Source: Polaromonas sp. OV174 (GTDB taxonomy: Bacteria; Pseudomonadota; Gammaproteobacteria; Burkholderiales; Burkholderiaceae_C). From it: 64,000 nt of DNA. Made by a program: the position numbers and the translations under genes. The stretch is from positions 214,687 through 278,686 of the forward strand of contig NZ_FOKZ01000003.1 in NCBI RefSeq assembly GCF_900112285.1. Reading direction: 5' to 3'. A model generated the notes under the pieces. That model searched no databases and had not been told where the DNA came from. It saw only the letters and a list, made by a program, of their open reading frames with translations. Position 1 is the first letter of the stretch, and the number at the start of each line of letters is the position of its first letter. Positions 8,762-17,390 of the stretch are shown one piece after another.

Positions 8762-9316
8762 TTATTTAGGCAGCAGCACCTTGTCCACCACGTGGATGAC
8801 GCCGTTGGACTGGTAGACGTCAGGAATCGTCACGGTGGCCACACCGCCTTTTTCGTCGGTCACTGTGAGCTTGCCGCCAGCCGATTTGGCCACCAGCGTG
8901 CCGCCGGCCACGGTCTTGATGGCGGCCATGCCCTTGCCGTCGGCAATCATCTTGCTGATGGCGGCGGCGTCCCACTTGCCGGCCACCACGTGGTAGGTCA
9001 GGATGCCGGTCAACATGCCCTTGTTTTCAGGCTTGAGCAGGGTGTCCACCGTGCCGGCCGGCAAGGCGGCAAAAGCCGCATTGGTAGGCGCAAACACGGT
9101 GAAGGGACCCGGGCCTTTGAGCGTCTCCACCAGGCCGGCGGCTTTCACGGCGGCCACCAGCGTGGTGTGGTCTTTGGAGTTGACGGCGTTATCTATGATG
9201 TCCTTGCTGGGGTACATGGCCGCGCCGCCCACCATCACCTGGGCAAACGACGAGGCAGCGGCGAGGGACAGCGTGATGGCCAGGCCGATGGAGGCCAGTT
9301 TGTGTTGGGTCTGCAT
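8762..9316 (-). CDS. Exported fasciclin (FAS1) domain protein
   Basis: A 184-residue protein with a signal peptide (LASIGLAITLSLAAASSFAQ) and one FAS1 domain. The two hallmark blocks are GPGPFTVFAPTNAAFAALP and, at the C-terminus, NGVIHVVDKVLLPK; YHVV lies between them. FAS1 proteins are secreted or surface proteins implicated in adhesion. ATG at 9316 is preceded by AAAGGAATTC, a good ribosome-binding site, whereas the longer frame to 9421 lacks one. It is monocistronic, since about 135 bases separate it from purN upstream. Confidence 0.9.
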   Translation of the reverse strand: MQTQHKLASIGLAITLSLAAASSFAQVMVGGAAMYPSKDIIDNAVNSKDHTTLVAAVKAAGLVETLKGPGPFTVFAPTNAAFAALPAGTVDTLLKPENKGMLTGILTYHVVAGKWDAAAISKMIADGKGMAAIKTVAGGTLVAKSAGGKLTVTDEKGGVATVTIPDVYQSNGVIHVVDKVLLPK

Positions 9317-9451
9317 ATGAATTCCTTTAGCTTGATTTAAAACATCAGCCGGAATCGGAATGATTTCCAAGCGGCTGTCATGAATACGGGCCCGATGAAG
9401 GACTGGATTCAAGAAGCGCAAGAAATAATTAAGCAGAACCCCAGCAGCGCC

Positions 9452-10036
9452 TCAGCCCCGGGAGGCGAAAAAAGCCCGCACGGCTTGCGGAAAGATCAGG
9501 TGCTCCTGCGTCAGCACACGGGCCGCCAGCGCTTGCGCCGTGTCGCCAGGCAGCAGCGGCACCACGGCCTGCGCCAGGATGTCGCCATGGTCCAGCTCGG
9601 CCGTCACCTGGTGCACGGTGGCACCCGCCACCTGGCAGCCTGCGTCTATGGCGCGCTGGTGCGTGTTCAGGCCGGTGAAGGCCGGCAGCAGCGAAGGATG
9701 GATGTTGATCAGCCGGCCGGCGTAATGCTGCACAAAACCCGGCGTGAGTATGCGCATAAAGCCCGCCAGCACCACCAGCGCGGGCGCATGGTGGTCTATG
9801 CGCGCCATCAGCGCCGCATCAAAGGCCTCGCGCGAGTCAAAGCTCTGGTGCGGCAAGACCTCGGTGGCCAGTCCCAGGCCGCTGGCCAGGGCCAAGCCGG
9901 GCGCATCCGCCTTGTTGCTGATGACGGCGGCCACCCGCACGCCCCACTTCGCCTGCCAGGCCTCTTTTTGCGCCGCTCGGGCAATGGCGGCCATATTGGA
10001 GCCGCTTCCCGAAATCAGGATCACGATGTTTTTCAT
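9452..10036 (-). CDS. purN: Phosphoribosylglycinamide formyltransferase
   Basis: PurN transfers a formyl group from 10-formyl-THF to GAR in purine synthesis. The 194 residues open with MKNIVILISGSGSNMAAI (nucleotide/GAR loop). They carry the catalytic Asn and His in INIHPSLLPAF and the catalytic Asp in ELDHGDIL. ATG at 10036 gives the canonical start. It is divergent from yceH with only 18 bases between the two start codons, so the promoters must overlap or lie within the genes. Confidence 0.95.
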   Translation of the reverse strand: MKNIVILISGSGSNMAAIARAAQKEAWQAKWGVRVAAVISNKADAPGLALASGLGLATEVLPHQSFDSREAFDAALMARIDHHAPALVVLAGFMRILTPGFVQHYAGRLINIHPSLLPAFTGLNTHQRAIDAGCQVAGATVHQVTAELDHGDILAQAVVPLLPGDTAQALAARVLTQEHLIFPQAVRAFFASRG

Positions 10037-10054
10037 TGTTCTAAGATTATCGCC

Positions 10055-10738
10055 ATGAGAGCACTTACCCCGAATGAAACCCGCGTGTTGGCCACCCTGA
10101 TGGAAAAGACCCGCACCGTCCCCGACAGCTACCCCTTGTCGCTCAATGCCTTGCTGCTGGGCTGCAACCAGAAAACCAGCCGCGACCCGGTGATGGAGCT
10201 GTCCGAATCCGAGGCGCAGCAGGCAATCGACGCGCTCAAGGCCTGCAGCCTGGTGTTTGAAGCCAGTTCCAGCCGGGTGCCGCGCTTTGAGCACAATTTC
10301 CAGCGCGGCTTTGGCGTGAGCGAGCCGCAGGCCGTGCTGCTGGGCCTGCTGATGCTGCGCGGGCCGCAAACGCCGGGCGAGCTGCGCACCAACAGCGAGC
10401 GCTGGTACAAGTTTGCCGACATCGCCAGCGTGGAAGACGCCTTGGCCGAACTGAAAACCCGCAGCGAAGACGGCGGCGCGGCCCTGGTGCAGCAACTGCC
10501 CCGGGCCGCCGGCATGCGCGAACAGCGCTGGGCCCATTTGCTTAGCGGTGAGCCGTCTTTGCAGCCGTTTTCACAAGCCGGCGCAGGCGATGCCGCTATC
10601 GAGACGGAAGCAGAACCGGTTTCCCTGGGCCAGGCCGAGCGCCTACAGCAGCGCATGGCCGCGCTGGAAAGCCAGGTAGCGCAACTGCAGTTGCAACTGG
10701 CGCATTTGCACAAGGAATTGGGACTGTCTCAAGCCTGA
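10055..10738 (+). CDS. yceH: YceH family protein (DUF480)
   Basis: The 227 residues start with LTPNETRVLATLMEKTRTVP and continue YPLSLNALLLGCNQKTSRDP, the standard YceH opening, then a second winged-helix half with LLGLLMLRGPQTPGELR. The C-terminus is a coiled coil (about 190-225, heptads of Leu/Gln). The family consists of two winged-helix domains, but its function is not established. ATG at 10055 is only 18 bases from the divergent purN start. Confidence 0.9.
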   Translation: MRALTPNETRVLATLMEKTRTVPDSYPLSLNALLLGCNQKTSRDPVMELSESEAQQAIDALKACSLVFEASSSRVPRFEHNFQRGFGVSEPQAVLLGLLMLRGPQTPGELRTNSERWYKFADIASVEDALAELKTRSEDGGAALVQQLPRAAGMREQRWAHLLSGEPSLQPFSQAGAGDAAIETEAEPVSLGQAERLQQRMAALESQVAQLQLQLAHLHKELGLSQA

Positions 10739-10788
10739 CACGCTGGCGCGAACGATCGTGCTAAAAATAGCCCACTGGAGAACCCCTC

Positions 10789-11970
10789 ATGGATTTAGCT
10801 TTCACCCCTGAAGAGCAGAAGTTTCGCGCAGACATACGCGCCTGGGTTGCCGCCAACCTGCCGGCCGATATTTCGCACAAGGTGCACAACGCCCTGCGCC
10901 TGTCGCGCGACGATATGCAGCGCTGGGCCAGGATTCTGGGCAAAAAGGGCTGGCTGGGCCACGGCTGGCCCAAGGAGTTTGGCGGCCCGGGCTGGAACGC
11001 CGTGCAAAAGCATTTGTTTGAAGAAGAGTGCGCGCGGGCCGGCGCACCGCGCGTCGTGCCTTTTGGCCCGGTGATGGTGGCGCCCGTCATCATGGCCTTT
11101 GGCAATGCCGAACAGCAACAGCGCTTTTTGCCCGGCATCGCCAGCGGCGACGTCTGGTGGAGCCAGGGCTATAGCGAGCCGGGCGCGGGCTCCGACCTGG
11201 CCTCGGTCAAATGTCGGGCCGAGCGTGTTGGCGACAAATACATCGTCAATGGCCAGAAAACCTGGACCACCCTGGGCCAGTACGGTGAATGGATCTTCTG
11301 CCTGGTGCGCACCAGCACCGAAGGCAAGCCGCAGACCGGCATCAGCTTTTTGCTGATAGACATGAAGTCACCCGGCGTCACGGTGCGCCCCATCAAGCTG
11401 CTGGAGGGTGAATCCGAGGTCAATGAAGTCTGGTTTGACAACGTGGAAGTGCCGACCGAGAACCTGATCGGCGAGGAAAACAAGGGTTGGACCTACGCCA
11501 AGCACCTGCTCAGCCACGAGCGCACCAATATCGCCGACGTCAATCGCTCCAAGCGCGAGCTGGAGCGCCTCAAGCGCATCGCCAAGACCGAGGGCGTTTA
11601 TGACGATCTTCGCTTTCGCGACGAAATCGCCAAGCTGGAAGTCGACGTGGTGGCGCTGGAAATGCTGGTGCTGCGCGTGCTGTCGGCCGAGAAATCGGGC
11701 AAGAATTCACTGGATATTGCCGGCCTGCTCAAGATCAAGGGCAGTGAAATCCAGCAGCGCTATGCCGAACTGATGATGCTGGCCGCCGGCCCCTACAGCC
11801 TGCCCTTTATCGAGGAAGCCATGGAGGCCGGCTGGCAAGGCGACTTCCCCGGTGGCGTGCCGGCCAATGCGCCGCTGGCCGCCAGCTATTTCAACCTGCG
11901 CAAGACCACGATTTACGGCGGCTCCAACGAGGTGCAGCGCAACATCGTCGCGCAATTCGTGCTCGGTTAA
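10789..11970 (+). CDS. Acyl-CoA dehydrogenase, pimeloyl-CoA dehydrogenase large-subunit type
   Basis: A 393-residue FAD-dependent acyl-CoA dehydrogenase that introduces a 2,3-double bond into an acyl-CoA. Family segments are GYSEPGAGSDLASVK (FAD/substrate loop), NGQKTWTT and the C-terminal YGGSNEVQRNIVAQFVLG. At the position where MCAD-type enzymes carry the catalytic Glu (YEGT), this protein has Gly. It is followed after 28 bases by a second, shorter dehydrogenase. The pair resembles PimC/PimD of dicarboxylic-acid degradation, an inference from lengths and order. Confidence 0.88.
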   Translation: MDLAFTPEEQKFRADIRAWVAANLPADISHKVHNALRLSRDDMQRWARILGKKGWLGHGWPKEFGGPGWNAVQKHLFEEECARAGAPRVVPFGPVMVAPVIMAFGNAEQQQRFLPGIASGDVWWSQGYSEPGAGSDLASVKCRAERVGDKYIVNGQKTWTTLGQYGEWIFCLVRTSTEGKPQTGISFLLIDMKSPGVTVRPIKLLEGESEVNEVWFDNVEVPTENLIGEENKGWTYAKHLLSHERTNIADVNRSKRELERLKRIAKTEGVYDDLRFRDEIAKLEVDVVALEMLVLRVLSAEKSGKNSLDIAGLLKIKGSEIQQRYAELMMLAAGPYSLPFIEEAMEAGWQGDFPGGVPANAPLAASYFNLRKTTIYGGSNEVQRNIVAQFVLG

Positions 11971-11998
11971 GTGCACAAGATTTAAAGGACAAGCCATC

Positions 11999-13114
11999 AT
12001 GGATTTTGATTTCACCGACGACCAGGAACAACTGCGCGACGCGGTGCGCAAATGGGTGGACAAGGGCTACGACTTCGAGCGCCGCCGCGCCATCGTCAAG
12101 GGCGGCGGATTTTCTCGCGAAGCGTACGGCCAGCTGGCCGAACTCGGCCTGACCGGCCTCTATGTTCCCGAGGCCCAAGGCGGGCTCGGCATGGGACCGG
12201 TGGAAGCCATGGTGGTGATGGAAGAACTGGGACGCGGCATGGTGCTGGAGCCCTTGACCCAGACCCTGATCGCCGGCGCCCTGCTCGCCGGCTACGCGCC
12301 CGAGGCCTTGCAGTCGGCTTGGCTGCCAAAAATAGCTTCTGGCGAGAGCCTGGTGGTGCTGGCCTACCAGGAGCGCGCAGCCCGCTACCATTTTGAAAAA
12401 TGCGAGGCAAAAGCGGCTCTAGCCCAGGATACATGGTCGCTGACAGCTACCAAAAGCATAGTGCCCGCAGGCGACCAGGCCGATGCCTTCATCGTGCCGG
12501 CGCTGGTTCAGGGCAAGATGGCGCTGTTTCTGATCGAGCGCTCGGCGGCCGGCGTGGCCACGCGCGGCTACGCCACGCAGGACGGCGGACGCGCCGCAGA
12601 AGTCACGCTGAGCAATGCACCGGCCAGCCTGATCACGCTGGATGGTTTGAGCGCGCTGGAACACGCGGTGGACATAGGCATTGCCGCCAGTTGCGCCGAA
12701 GCAGTCGGCGTGATGGACAAGACGCTGGCGGTGACGGTGGAGTACATGAACACGCGCAAGCAGTTCGGCGTGGCCATCGCGAGCTTTCAGGCGCTGCGCC
12801 ATCGCGTCGCCGACATGAAGATGCAGCTGGAGCTGGCCCGCTCCATGAGTTACTACGCCTCGCTCAAGCTCAATGCGCCGCTAGAGGAGCGGCGCCGCGC
12901 GCTGGCCAGGGCCAAGTACCAGCTGGGGGTGTCCATGCGCTTCGTCGGCCAGCAGGCGGTGCAGCTGCATGGCGGCATAGGCGTGACCGACGAGTACATC
13001 GTCAGCCATTACTTCAAGAAACTGACCCAGCTGGAGATGAGCTTTGGCGACACCCTGCACCAGTTGGGCGAGGTGTCGCGCCAGATGCAGGACAGCGCCG
13101 GCGTTTTCGCCTGA
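11999..13114 (+). CDS. Acyl-CoA dehydrogenase, pimeloyl-CoA dehydrogenase small-subunit type
   Basis: A 371-residue acyl-CoA dehydrogenase starting MDFDFTDDQEQLRDAVRKWV, with GGLGMGPVEAMVVMEELGRG in the N-terminal domain. The C-terminal domain has RKQFGVAIASFQALRHRVAD and QLHGGIGVTDEY. It probably forms a heteromer with the preceding gene product, as in other two-subunit dehydrogenases. ATG at 11999 is preceded by AAAGGAC. Residues about 138-155 (ALAQ...TATKSIV) are encoded by a family 1 repeat. A strong hairpin ends the operon. Confidence 0.88.
   Translation: MDFDFTDDQEQLRDAVRKWVDKGYDFERRRAIVKGGGFSREAYGQLAELGLTGLYVPEAQGGLGMGPVEAMVVMEELGRGMVLEPLTQTLIAGALLAGYAPEALQSAWLPKIASGESLVVLAYQERAARYHFEKCEAKAALAQDTWSLTATKSIVPAGDQADAFIVPALVQGKMALFLIERSAAGVATRGYATQDGGRAAEVTLSNAPASLITLDGLSALEHAVDIGIAASCAEAVGVMDKTLAVTVEYMNTRKQFGVAIASFQALRHRVADMKMQLELARSMSYYASLKLNAPLEERRRALARAKYQLGVSMRFVGQQAVQLHGGIGVTDEYIVSHYFKKLTQLEMSFGDTLHQLGEVSRQMQDSAGVFA
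12410..12462 (-). repeat. Family 1 palindromic repeat embedded in acyl-CoA dehydrogenase
   Basis: On the plus strand the stretch reads GGCTCTAGCCCA, then a GACAGCTACCAAAAGCATAG block. These are the reverse of the same blocks in the copies at 33289 and 43403. It is in frame and codes for ALAQ and TATKSI, very like LAQ and AATKSI encoded by the copy in the EamA gene at 33289. Confidence 0.65.
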
Positions 13115-13130
13115 AACAGGCTTGAAACAA

Positions 13131-13166
13131 AGCAGGGCCGGCGCCATTCAATGCGCCGGCCCTGCT
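13131..13166. terminator. Strong hairpin between convergent genes
   Basis: AGCAGGGCCGGCGC (13131-13144) pairs perfectly with GCGCCGGCCCTGCT (13153-13166) around an 8-base loop. It lies between the converging acyl-CoA dehydrogenase and dctM genes. There is no long T-run, so whether it acts alone as a terminator or as a 3' stabiliser is open. Confidence 0.7.
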
Positions 13167-13213
13167 GCACTCAAGCCCTATGCCAGCCTCGCGCTGGCAT
13201 TTTTTTGCCCGGC

Positions 13214-14497
13214 CTAAAAGCCCAGCACGTGCGGCAGCCAGGTCGAGATGGCGGGCACAAAGGTCAGCAGCATCAGCACCACCAGATGCGCCAACAGGAA
13301 TGGCGGCAGCTCGCGCGTGAGTTCGGCCATGGACACCCGGGTCGCCACCGCCGTGACAAACAGCAGCCCGCCCACCGGCGGCGTGATCATGCCCAGGGTC
13401 AGGTTGACGATCACCACCATGGCGAAGTGAATCGGGTCTATGCCCAGCGCGGCGGAAATCGGCGCCAGTATGGGCACCAGAATCATGATGCCGGGCAGCG
13501 GCTCCATGAAGATGCCAAAGATCAGCAGCAAGATGTTGACCGCGATCAGAAAGGTCCAGGGCGACAGGTTCCAGCCCACAATCGCTTGCGACACCGCCTG
13601 CGGCACGCCTTCCACCGTCAGCACCCAGGCAAAGGCCGCGGACGCCGCCATCACCATCAGCACCGAGGCGGTCAGCAAGGCCGAGCGCGCCGCGATGGCC
13701 GGCAAGGCCTTCCACTCCAGCGTGCGGTAAACCCACTTGCCGCAGGCCAGCGCGTAGAACACGGCGACCACCGAAGCCTCCGTCGGCGTGAAGATTCCAA
13801 AGCGTATGCCGACCAGAATCAGCACGATCAGCAGCAGCGCCGGAATCGCCTTGAAGCTGTTGACCCACATCTGGCGGGCCGAGGGGCGCGGCTCGCTGGA
13901 GCGGTAGTTGCGCTGGCGGCAGACGCGCCAGTTCACAAAGGCCATGGCCAGGGCGATCAAAATGCCGGGAATGAAACCGGCAATAAACAGCCCGCCCACC
14001 GACACCTGCTCGTCCTGCATGGCGTAAATAATCATCGCGATGGAGGGCGGAATGATGGGCCCGACGATGGCGGTGCTGGCCGTCAGCGAGGCGGCATAGG
14101 CGCGCGAGTAGCCGGCTTTTTCCATCATCCTGACCATCATGGAGCCGGGGCCGGCAGCGTCCGCCAACGCCGAGCCGGAAATGCCCGAAAACAGCGTCAA
14201 CGACAGCACATTGGCATAACCCAGGCCGCCGCGCAGGTGGCCGACGAACTGGGCGGCAAAACGCAGCAGCACGGCCGTCAGCGCGCCGCCCGACATCAGC
14301 TCGGCGGCCAGAATGAAGAAGGGCACGGCCATCAGCGGAAAGCTGTCGATGCCGGTGAACATCTCCTTGAAGACGATGAGCTGCGGATAGCGCCCGCCAA
14401 CGAAGACGGCCAGCGCCGCCGACATGGCCAGCGCGAAAGCCACGGGGAAACCCAACGCCATCAGCACGACGGCGGCAATAAAGAGTGTGAGTGTCAT
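13214..14497 (-). CDS. dctM: TRAP transporter large permease (DctM type)
   Basis: A 427-residue, highly hydrophobic protein with about 12 membrane helices, the size and pattern of DctM, the ion-coupled translocating subunit of TRAP carriers. Family segments include GGRYPQLIVFKEMFTGIDSF near the start, FSGISGSALADAAGPGSMM and GPIIPPSIAMIIYAM. It is last in the order dctP-dctQ-dctM. ATG at 14497 lies 21 bases after the dctQ stop. Confidence 0.92.
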   Translation of the reverse strand: MTLTLFIAAVVLMALGFPVAFALAMSAALAVFVGGRYPQLIVFKEMFTGIDSFPLMAVPFFILAAELMSGGALTAVLLRFAAQFVGHLRGGLGYANVLSLTLFSGISGSALADAAGPGSMMVRMMEKAGYSRAYAASLTASTAIVGPIIPPSIAMIIYAMQDEQVSVGGLFIAGFIPGILIALAMAFVNWRVCRQRNYRSSEPRPSARQMWVNSFKAIPALLLIVLILVGIRFGIFTPTEASVVAVFYALACGKWVYRTLEWKALPAIAARSALLTASVLMVMAASAAFAWVLTVEGVPQAVSQAIVGWNLSPWTFLIAVNILLLIFGIFMEPLPGIMILVPILAPISAALGIDPIHFAMVVIVNLTLGMITPPVGGLLFVTAVATRVSMAELTRELPPFLLAHLVVLMLLTFVPAISTWLPHVLGF

Positions 14498-14518
14498 GAA
14501 ATAAAGGCCTTCATCAAA

Positions 14519-15034
14519 TCAAAGCGAGGCCGCAGCGTCGGCGTCCATCTCGTCCGAACTCTCGTAGCTGCCGTCCTTGACGTAGCCGCGCACGATGAAG
14601 AGCAGGTGAATAAACAGCAGAAAAAAGCCCACCGGCATGGCCGAGTAAATCCAGGAGATCGGGATGTCGGTGGCCGCCGTGGTCTGAAAGCGCGTGGCCC
14701 AGACGTAGAGGATGGAGGAGTAGGTCATCACCAGCGCAAACACGCCAATGCCTGCCACCACCACGCCGCGCAGCAGCCGCGCCAGCGGCGTGCTGACGGC
14801 CTTGTGCAGATTGTCGATGGCGACATGGCCGCCAAAGCGCAGCACCAGGCCGGCGCCCAGAAAGGTGCCCCAGATCATCAGGTGGCGCGCGACTTCCTCG
14901 GCCCAGACCAGGGAGTCGCCGGTGGTGTAACGCAGCACCACATTGGCAAACACGATGCAGGCCATGGCCAGCAACAAAACAATCAGCAGCCAGCGGTTGC
15001 ACGCCACCAGGATGCTCTCAAGGCGATTTAGCAT
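14519..15034 (-). CDS. dctQ: TRAP transporter small permease (DctQ type)
   Basis: A 171-residue protein with four predicted membrane helices. It carries the DctQ signature RYTTGDSLVWAEEVARHLMIW around residues 31-51 and HVAIDN thereafter. It bridges the binding protein and DctM in TRAP carriers. A palindrome (15043-15062) sits just upstream of its start, and no clear Shine-Dalgarno sequence is visible, so its expression may be throttled relative to dctP. Confidence 0.9.
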   Translation of the reverse strand: MLNRLESILVACNRWLLIVLLLAMACIVFANVVLRYTTGDSLVWAEEVARHLMIWGTFLGAGLVLRFGGHVAIDNLHKAVSTPLARLLRGVVVAGIGVFALVMTYSSILYVWATRFQTTAATDIPISWIYSAMPVGFFLLFIHLLFIVRGYVKDGSYESSDEMDADAAASL

Positions 15035-15042
15035 AAGGAAAC

Positions 15043-15062
15043 AAGGCGCCCGCGGGCGCCTT
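15043..15062 (-). promoter_or_regulatory. Perfect 20-bp palindrome before dctQ
   Basis: AAGGCGCCCGCGGGCGCCTT is its own reverse complement and could fold as an 8-bp stem with a 4-base loop. It lies 9 bases upstream of the dctQ start codon, where it could terminate or hinder translation. Confidence 0.6.
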
Positions 15063-15080
15063 CCTCAAAAAGAATGGAAA

Positions 15081-15108
15081 CAACAAAACGCCCGGACCAG
15101 GCCGGGCG
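15081..15108 (-). terminator. Attenuator/terminator between dctP and dctQ
   Basis: On the minus strand CGCCCGG (15108-15102) pairs with CCGGGCG (15095-15089) and is followed by TTTTGTTGTTTCC, so it resembles a Rho-independent terminator within the TRAP operon. It would let dctP be made in excess over the permeases. Confidence 0.65.
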
Positions 15109-15134
15109 CTGCAATCGGGCGCTAAAGGCCCGGA

Positions 15135-16133
15135 TTACTTGACGTTGCTGATGTCGTCCAGCGTTTTCTGGCCGAATTTGCTGGCGTACTGCTTGTAGGC
15201 CGGGGCCATGGCCGTCTTGAAGGCCGCCTTGTCGACCTGGGTCACCACCTGGGTGCCGTGCGACTTCATCTCTTCCACGCCCTTTTTCTCGACGTCGTCG
15301 ACGAACTTGCGCGAAGCCAGCGCACCGGCGCGCGCGCCTTCGGTGAAGGCGGCCTTTTGGGCATCGTTCAGGCTGTTCCAGAAACCGGGCGAGACGATCA
15401 GCGCCACGGGCGCGTAGACGTGCGAGGTCAGCGTCATGTGCTTTTGCACCTGCCACAGCTTGGCCGACACGGCGACTGACAGCGGGTTCTCCTGGCCGTC
15501 TATGGTGCCCTGCTGCAGGGCGCCTATCACTTCGGGCCAGGACATGGGCGTGGGCGATGCGCCCAGGGTGCGGAAAGCCGTGATGTGAACCGGGTTCTCG
15601 GTCACGCGAATCTTCAGGCCCTTCAGGTCTTCCGGCTTGCTGACCGCGTGCTTGTTATTGGTCAGATGGCGAAAGCCCTGCTCGCCCCAGGCCAGTGCGA
15701 TCAGGCCGCGAGCCCGGAACTTGGTCAGCAAATCCTGACCGAACTTGCCATCCAGCACGGCGCGGGCATGGGCCGTGTCGCGGAACAGAAAGGGAACGTC
15801 CACCACACCCACATCGGGCACGAAATTGCTCAGCGCGCCGGTGGAAACGATGACCGCCTCGACGGTGCCCAGCTGCAGACCTTCGATTAGCTCGCGTTCG
15901 CCGCCCAGGGCGCTGGAGGGAAATTGCTTGAACTTAAAGGCCTGGTTGGTGCTTTTCTCGACCGAATCGGACCAGGCTTGTGCCGCGGCGCCGTAATGGG
16001 AGTTCACGGCCAGGGCGTAACCCAGCTTGACGTCTTTGGCCTGCTGGGCAAACACGGTTGCGGTGGAAACGGTCAGGGCCGCCAGGGCGCAAGTGGCCAC
16101 GAAGGTGCGGCGAAGGCTAGTCATCAATGTCAT
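15135..16133 (-). CDS. dctP: TRAP transporter substrate-binding protein (DctP family)
   Basis: A 332-residue periplasmic binding protein with signal peptide (TFVATCALAALTVSTATVFA, cut after FAQ). DctP-family segments are ALGGERELIEGLQLGTVEAV, NKHAVSKPEDLKGLKIRV (with the conserved carboxylate-binding Arg) and ALQQGTIDGQENPL. These suggest an organic acid ligand. It is the first gene of the TRAP operon, with the permeases downstream behind a hairpin. Confidence 0.93.
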   Translation of the reverse strand: MTLMTSLRRTFVATCALAALTVSTATVFAQQAKDVKLGYALAVNSHYGAAAQAWSDSVEKSTNQAFKFKQFPSSALGGERELIEGLQLGTVEAVIVSTGALSNFVPDVGVVDVPFLFRDTAHARAVLDGKFGQDLLTKFRARGLIALAWGEQGFRHLTNNKHAVSKPEDLKGLKIRVTENPVHITAFRTLGASPTPMSWPEVIGALQQGTIDGQENPLSVAVSAKLWQVQKHMTLTSHVYAPVALIVSPGFWNSLNDAQKAAFTEGARAGALASRKFVDDVEKKGVEEMKSHGTQVVTQVDKAAFKTAMAPAYKQYASKFGQKTLDDISNVK

Positions 16134-16146
16134 CCTTGTTTTTAGG

Positions 16147-16156
16147 TGTAGCTACA
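16147..16156. promoter_or_regulatory. Possible operator upstream of dctP
   Basis: The palindrome TGTAGCTACA lies 14 bases upstream of the dctP start, with a related TTTGGCTACA about 40 bases further out. A GntR-type or other dimeric repressor could bind there. No regulator gene is adjacent, so this is only a candidate. Confidence 0.3.
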
Positions 16157-16272
16157 AATAGAGAAGCGGTATTGTAGGTTTCACATTTGGCTACATCCTG
16201 GCCCACGCGCTGAGGCGCGGGCACAGCCAAGCCCTGGCAGCGGCACGCCAGGGGAAAATTTCAAGAAAAAAC

Positions 16273-16321
16273 GAGTCCTAGCCCTTGTGGTACGGGCGCA
16301 AATAGCTACTAAAAATATAGC
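16273..16321 (-). repeat. Family 1 palindromic repeat (intergenic copy)
   Basis: On the minus strand it reads GCTATATTTTTAGTAGCTAT, then TTGCGCCCGT and GGGCTAGGACTC, a near-complete family member. It lies in the 247-base gap between dctP and the bestrophin gene. Otherwise that gap holds only A/T-rich sequence and no ORF. Confidence 0.75.
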
Positions 16322-16380
16322 AAATTACGCCCAAAGTAGGTTTTTAGGTGTGCGACATGCTCCAGCCTGGATGGCGGCGA

Positions 16381-17316
16381 TCAGCTCAGGCAGTAGTTGA
16401 GCGATGCCTGTTTGTTCTGCGGCACCGGCTCGCCCAATGACTCCAGCAGATTTTGCTCAATGGTGTGGCACAGGGTATCGAGCGGCAAGTCGTTGGACTC
16501 CAGGCCAAAGGGCTCCTCGATTTCATCGCCCAGCGCGTCCAGGCCAAAAAAGGTGTAGGCCACGATGGCGACCACAAACGGGGTCATAAAGCCTATGGTG
16601 TCGACCAGGCCGAAGGGCAGCAGAAAACAGTAGAGATAGGCCGTTCGGTGCAGCAGCAGCGTGTAGGAAAACGGCACCGGCGTGCCCTTGATGCGCTCAC
16701 AAGAAGCGGCCGAGGACGTCAGGGCCGACAAGGTGTTGTCTATGGTCGCCGTCAGACAGGGCTCAATCCAGCCTTGTTGCTGGCAATGCCCGAGCTCCTT
16801 GCCCATGTTCAGCATCAGCGCATCGTGCTTGCAGGACGCTTTTTGCAGGCTGGCCCATTCGGCCTCGGGCACCCAGCGCTGCAATTCGCCATAGTCGGCA
16901 TGGTCGCGCAGCTGCAGCCGCAAGGCATGGGCAAAGGCGATAGCGCGGTAAAGCATGCGCCGGCGCGCCTGCGCCGCCTCGCTGGCCTGCCCGGCCAAGG
17001 GCTGGATAAAGCTCTGGCATTGCCGGGAGAGCGAACGGCTTCTGAGCACCAGCTCGCCCCACAGCTTGCGCCCTTCCCAGTAGCGGTCATAGGCGGCGGA
17101 ATTGCGAAAACCCAGAAAAATCGCCAGCGGCAAACCGATCAGGGTGAAGGGAATGGTCGTCAGGGTGATCTTGACCGTGAACAGGTTGCCGTGCGCTAGC
17201 GTCACCAAAATCGCGCTCAGCGTGTTGATCAGCAAGGTATTTCGAATCCTCGGCAGGATCGAGCCACGCAGGACAAAAAACAACTTGATGCCGGAAGGTC
17301 GATCTCGGACGATCAT
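16381..17316 (-). CDS. Bestrophin family membrane protein
   Basis: The 311 residues start MIVRDRPSGIKLFFVLRGSI, the usual bacterial bestrophin (UPF0187/YneE) opening. The hallmark GLPLAIFLGFRNSAAYDRYW with EGRKLWGELVLRSR follows, then GLDALGDEIEEPFG near the C-terminus. These inner-membrane proteins form pentameric ion channels. It stands alone, and no regulatory site is apparent beyond the upstream A/T-rich gap. Confidence 0.93.
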   Translation of the reverse strand: MIVRDRPSGIKLFFVLRGSILPRIRNTLLINTLSAILVTLAHGNLFTVKITLTTIPFTLIGLPLAIFLGFRNSAAYDRYWEGRKLWGELVLRSRSLSRQCQSFIQPLAGQASEAAQARRRMLYRAIAFAHALRLQLRDHADYGELQRWVPEAEWASLQKASCKHDALMLNMGKELGHCQQQGWIEPCLTATIDNTLSALTSSAASCERIKGTPVPFSYTLLLHRTAYLYCFLLPFGLVDTIGFMTPFVVAIVAYTFFGLDALGDEIEEPFGLESNDLPLDTLCHTIEQNLLESLGEPVPQNKQASLNYCLS

Positions 17317-17390
17317 GAAAAGACAATTAAGGGAAAACCCTTATTTAACCATACCGCCAGGCGTAGAAGGACCTGGATAGCGCATGAATT

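Noticed and set aside
9380..10054. Extension of the yceH frame upstream to 9380
   Set aside because: It runs antisense through purN; the YceH family begins at the ATG at 10055.
12322..12345. AATAGCTT stretch in the acyl-CoA dehydrogenase as an extra family 1 copy
   Set aside because: It encodes WLPKIASGE, a normal conserved family segment, and the other repeat blocks are missing.
13151..15031. 626-residue plus-strand ORF opposite dctM/dctQ
   Set aside because: It is antisense to two clear membrane-protein genes, and its His/Gln/Arg-rich sequence has no domain.
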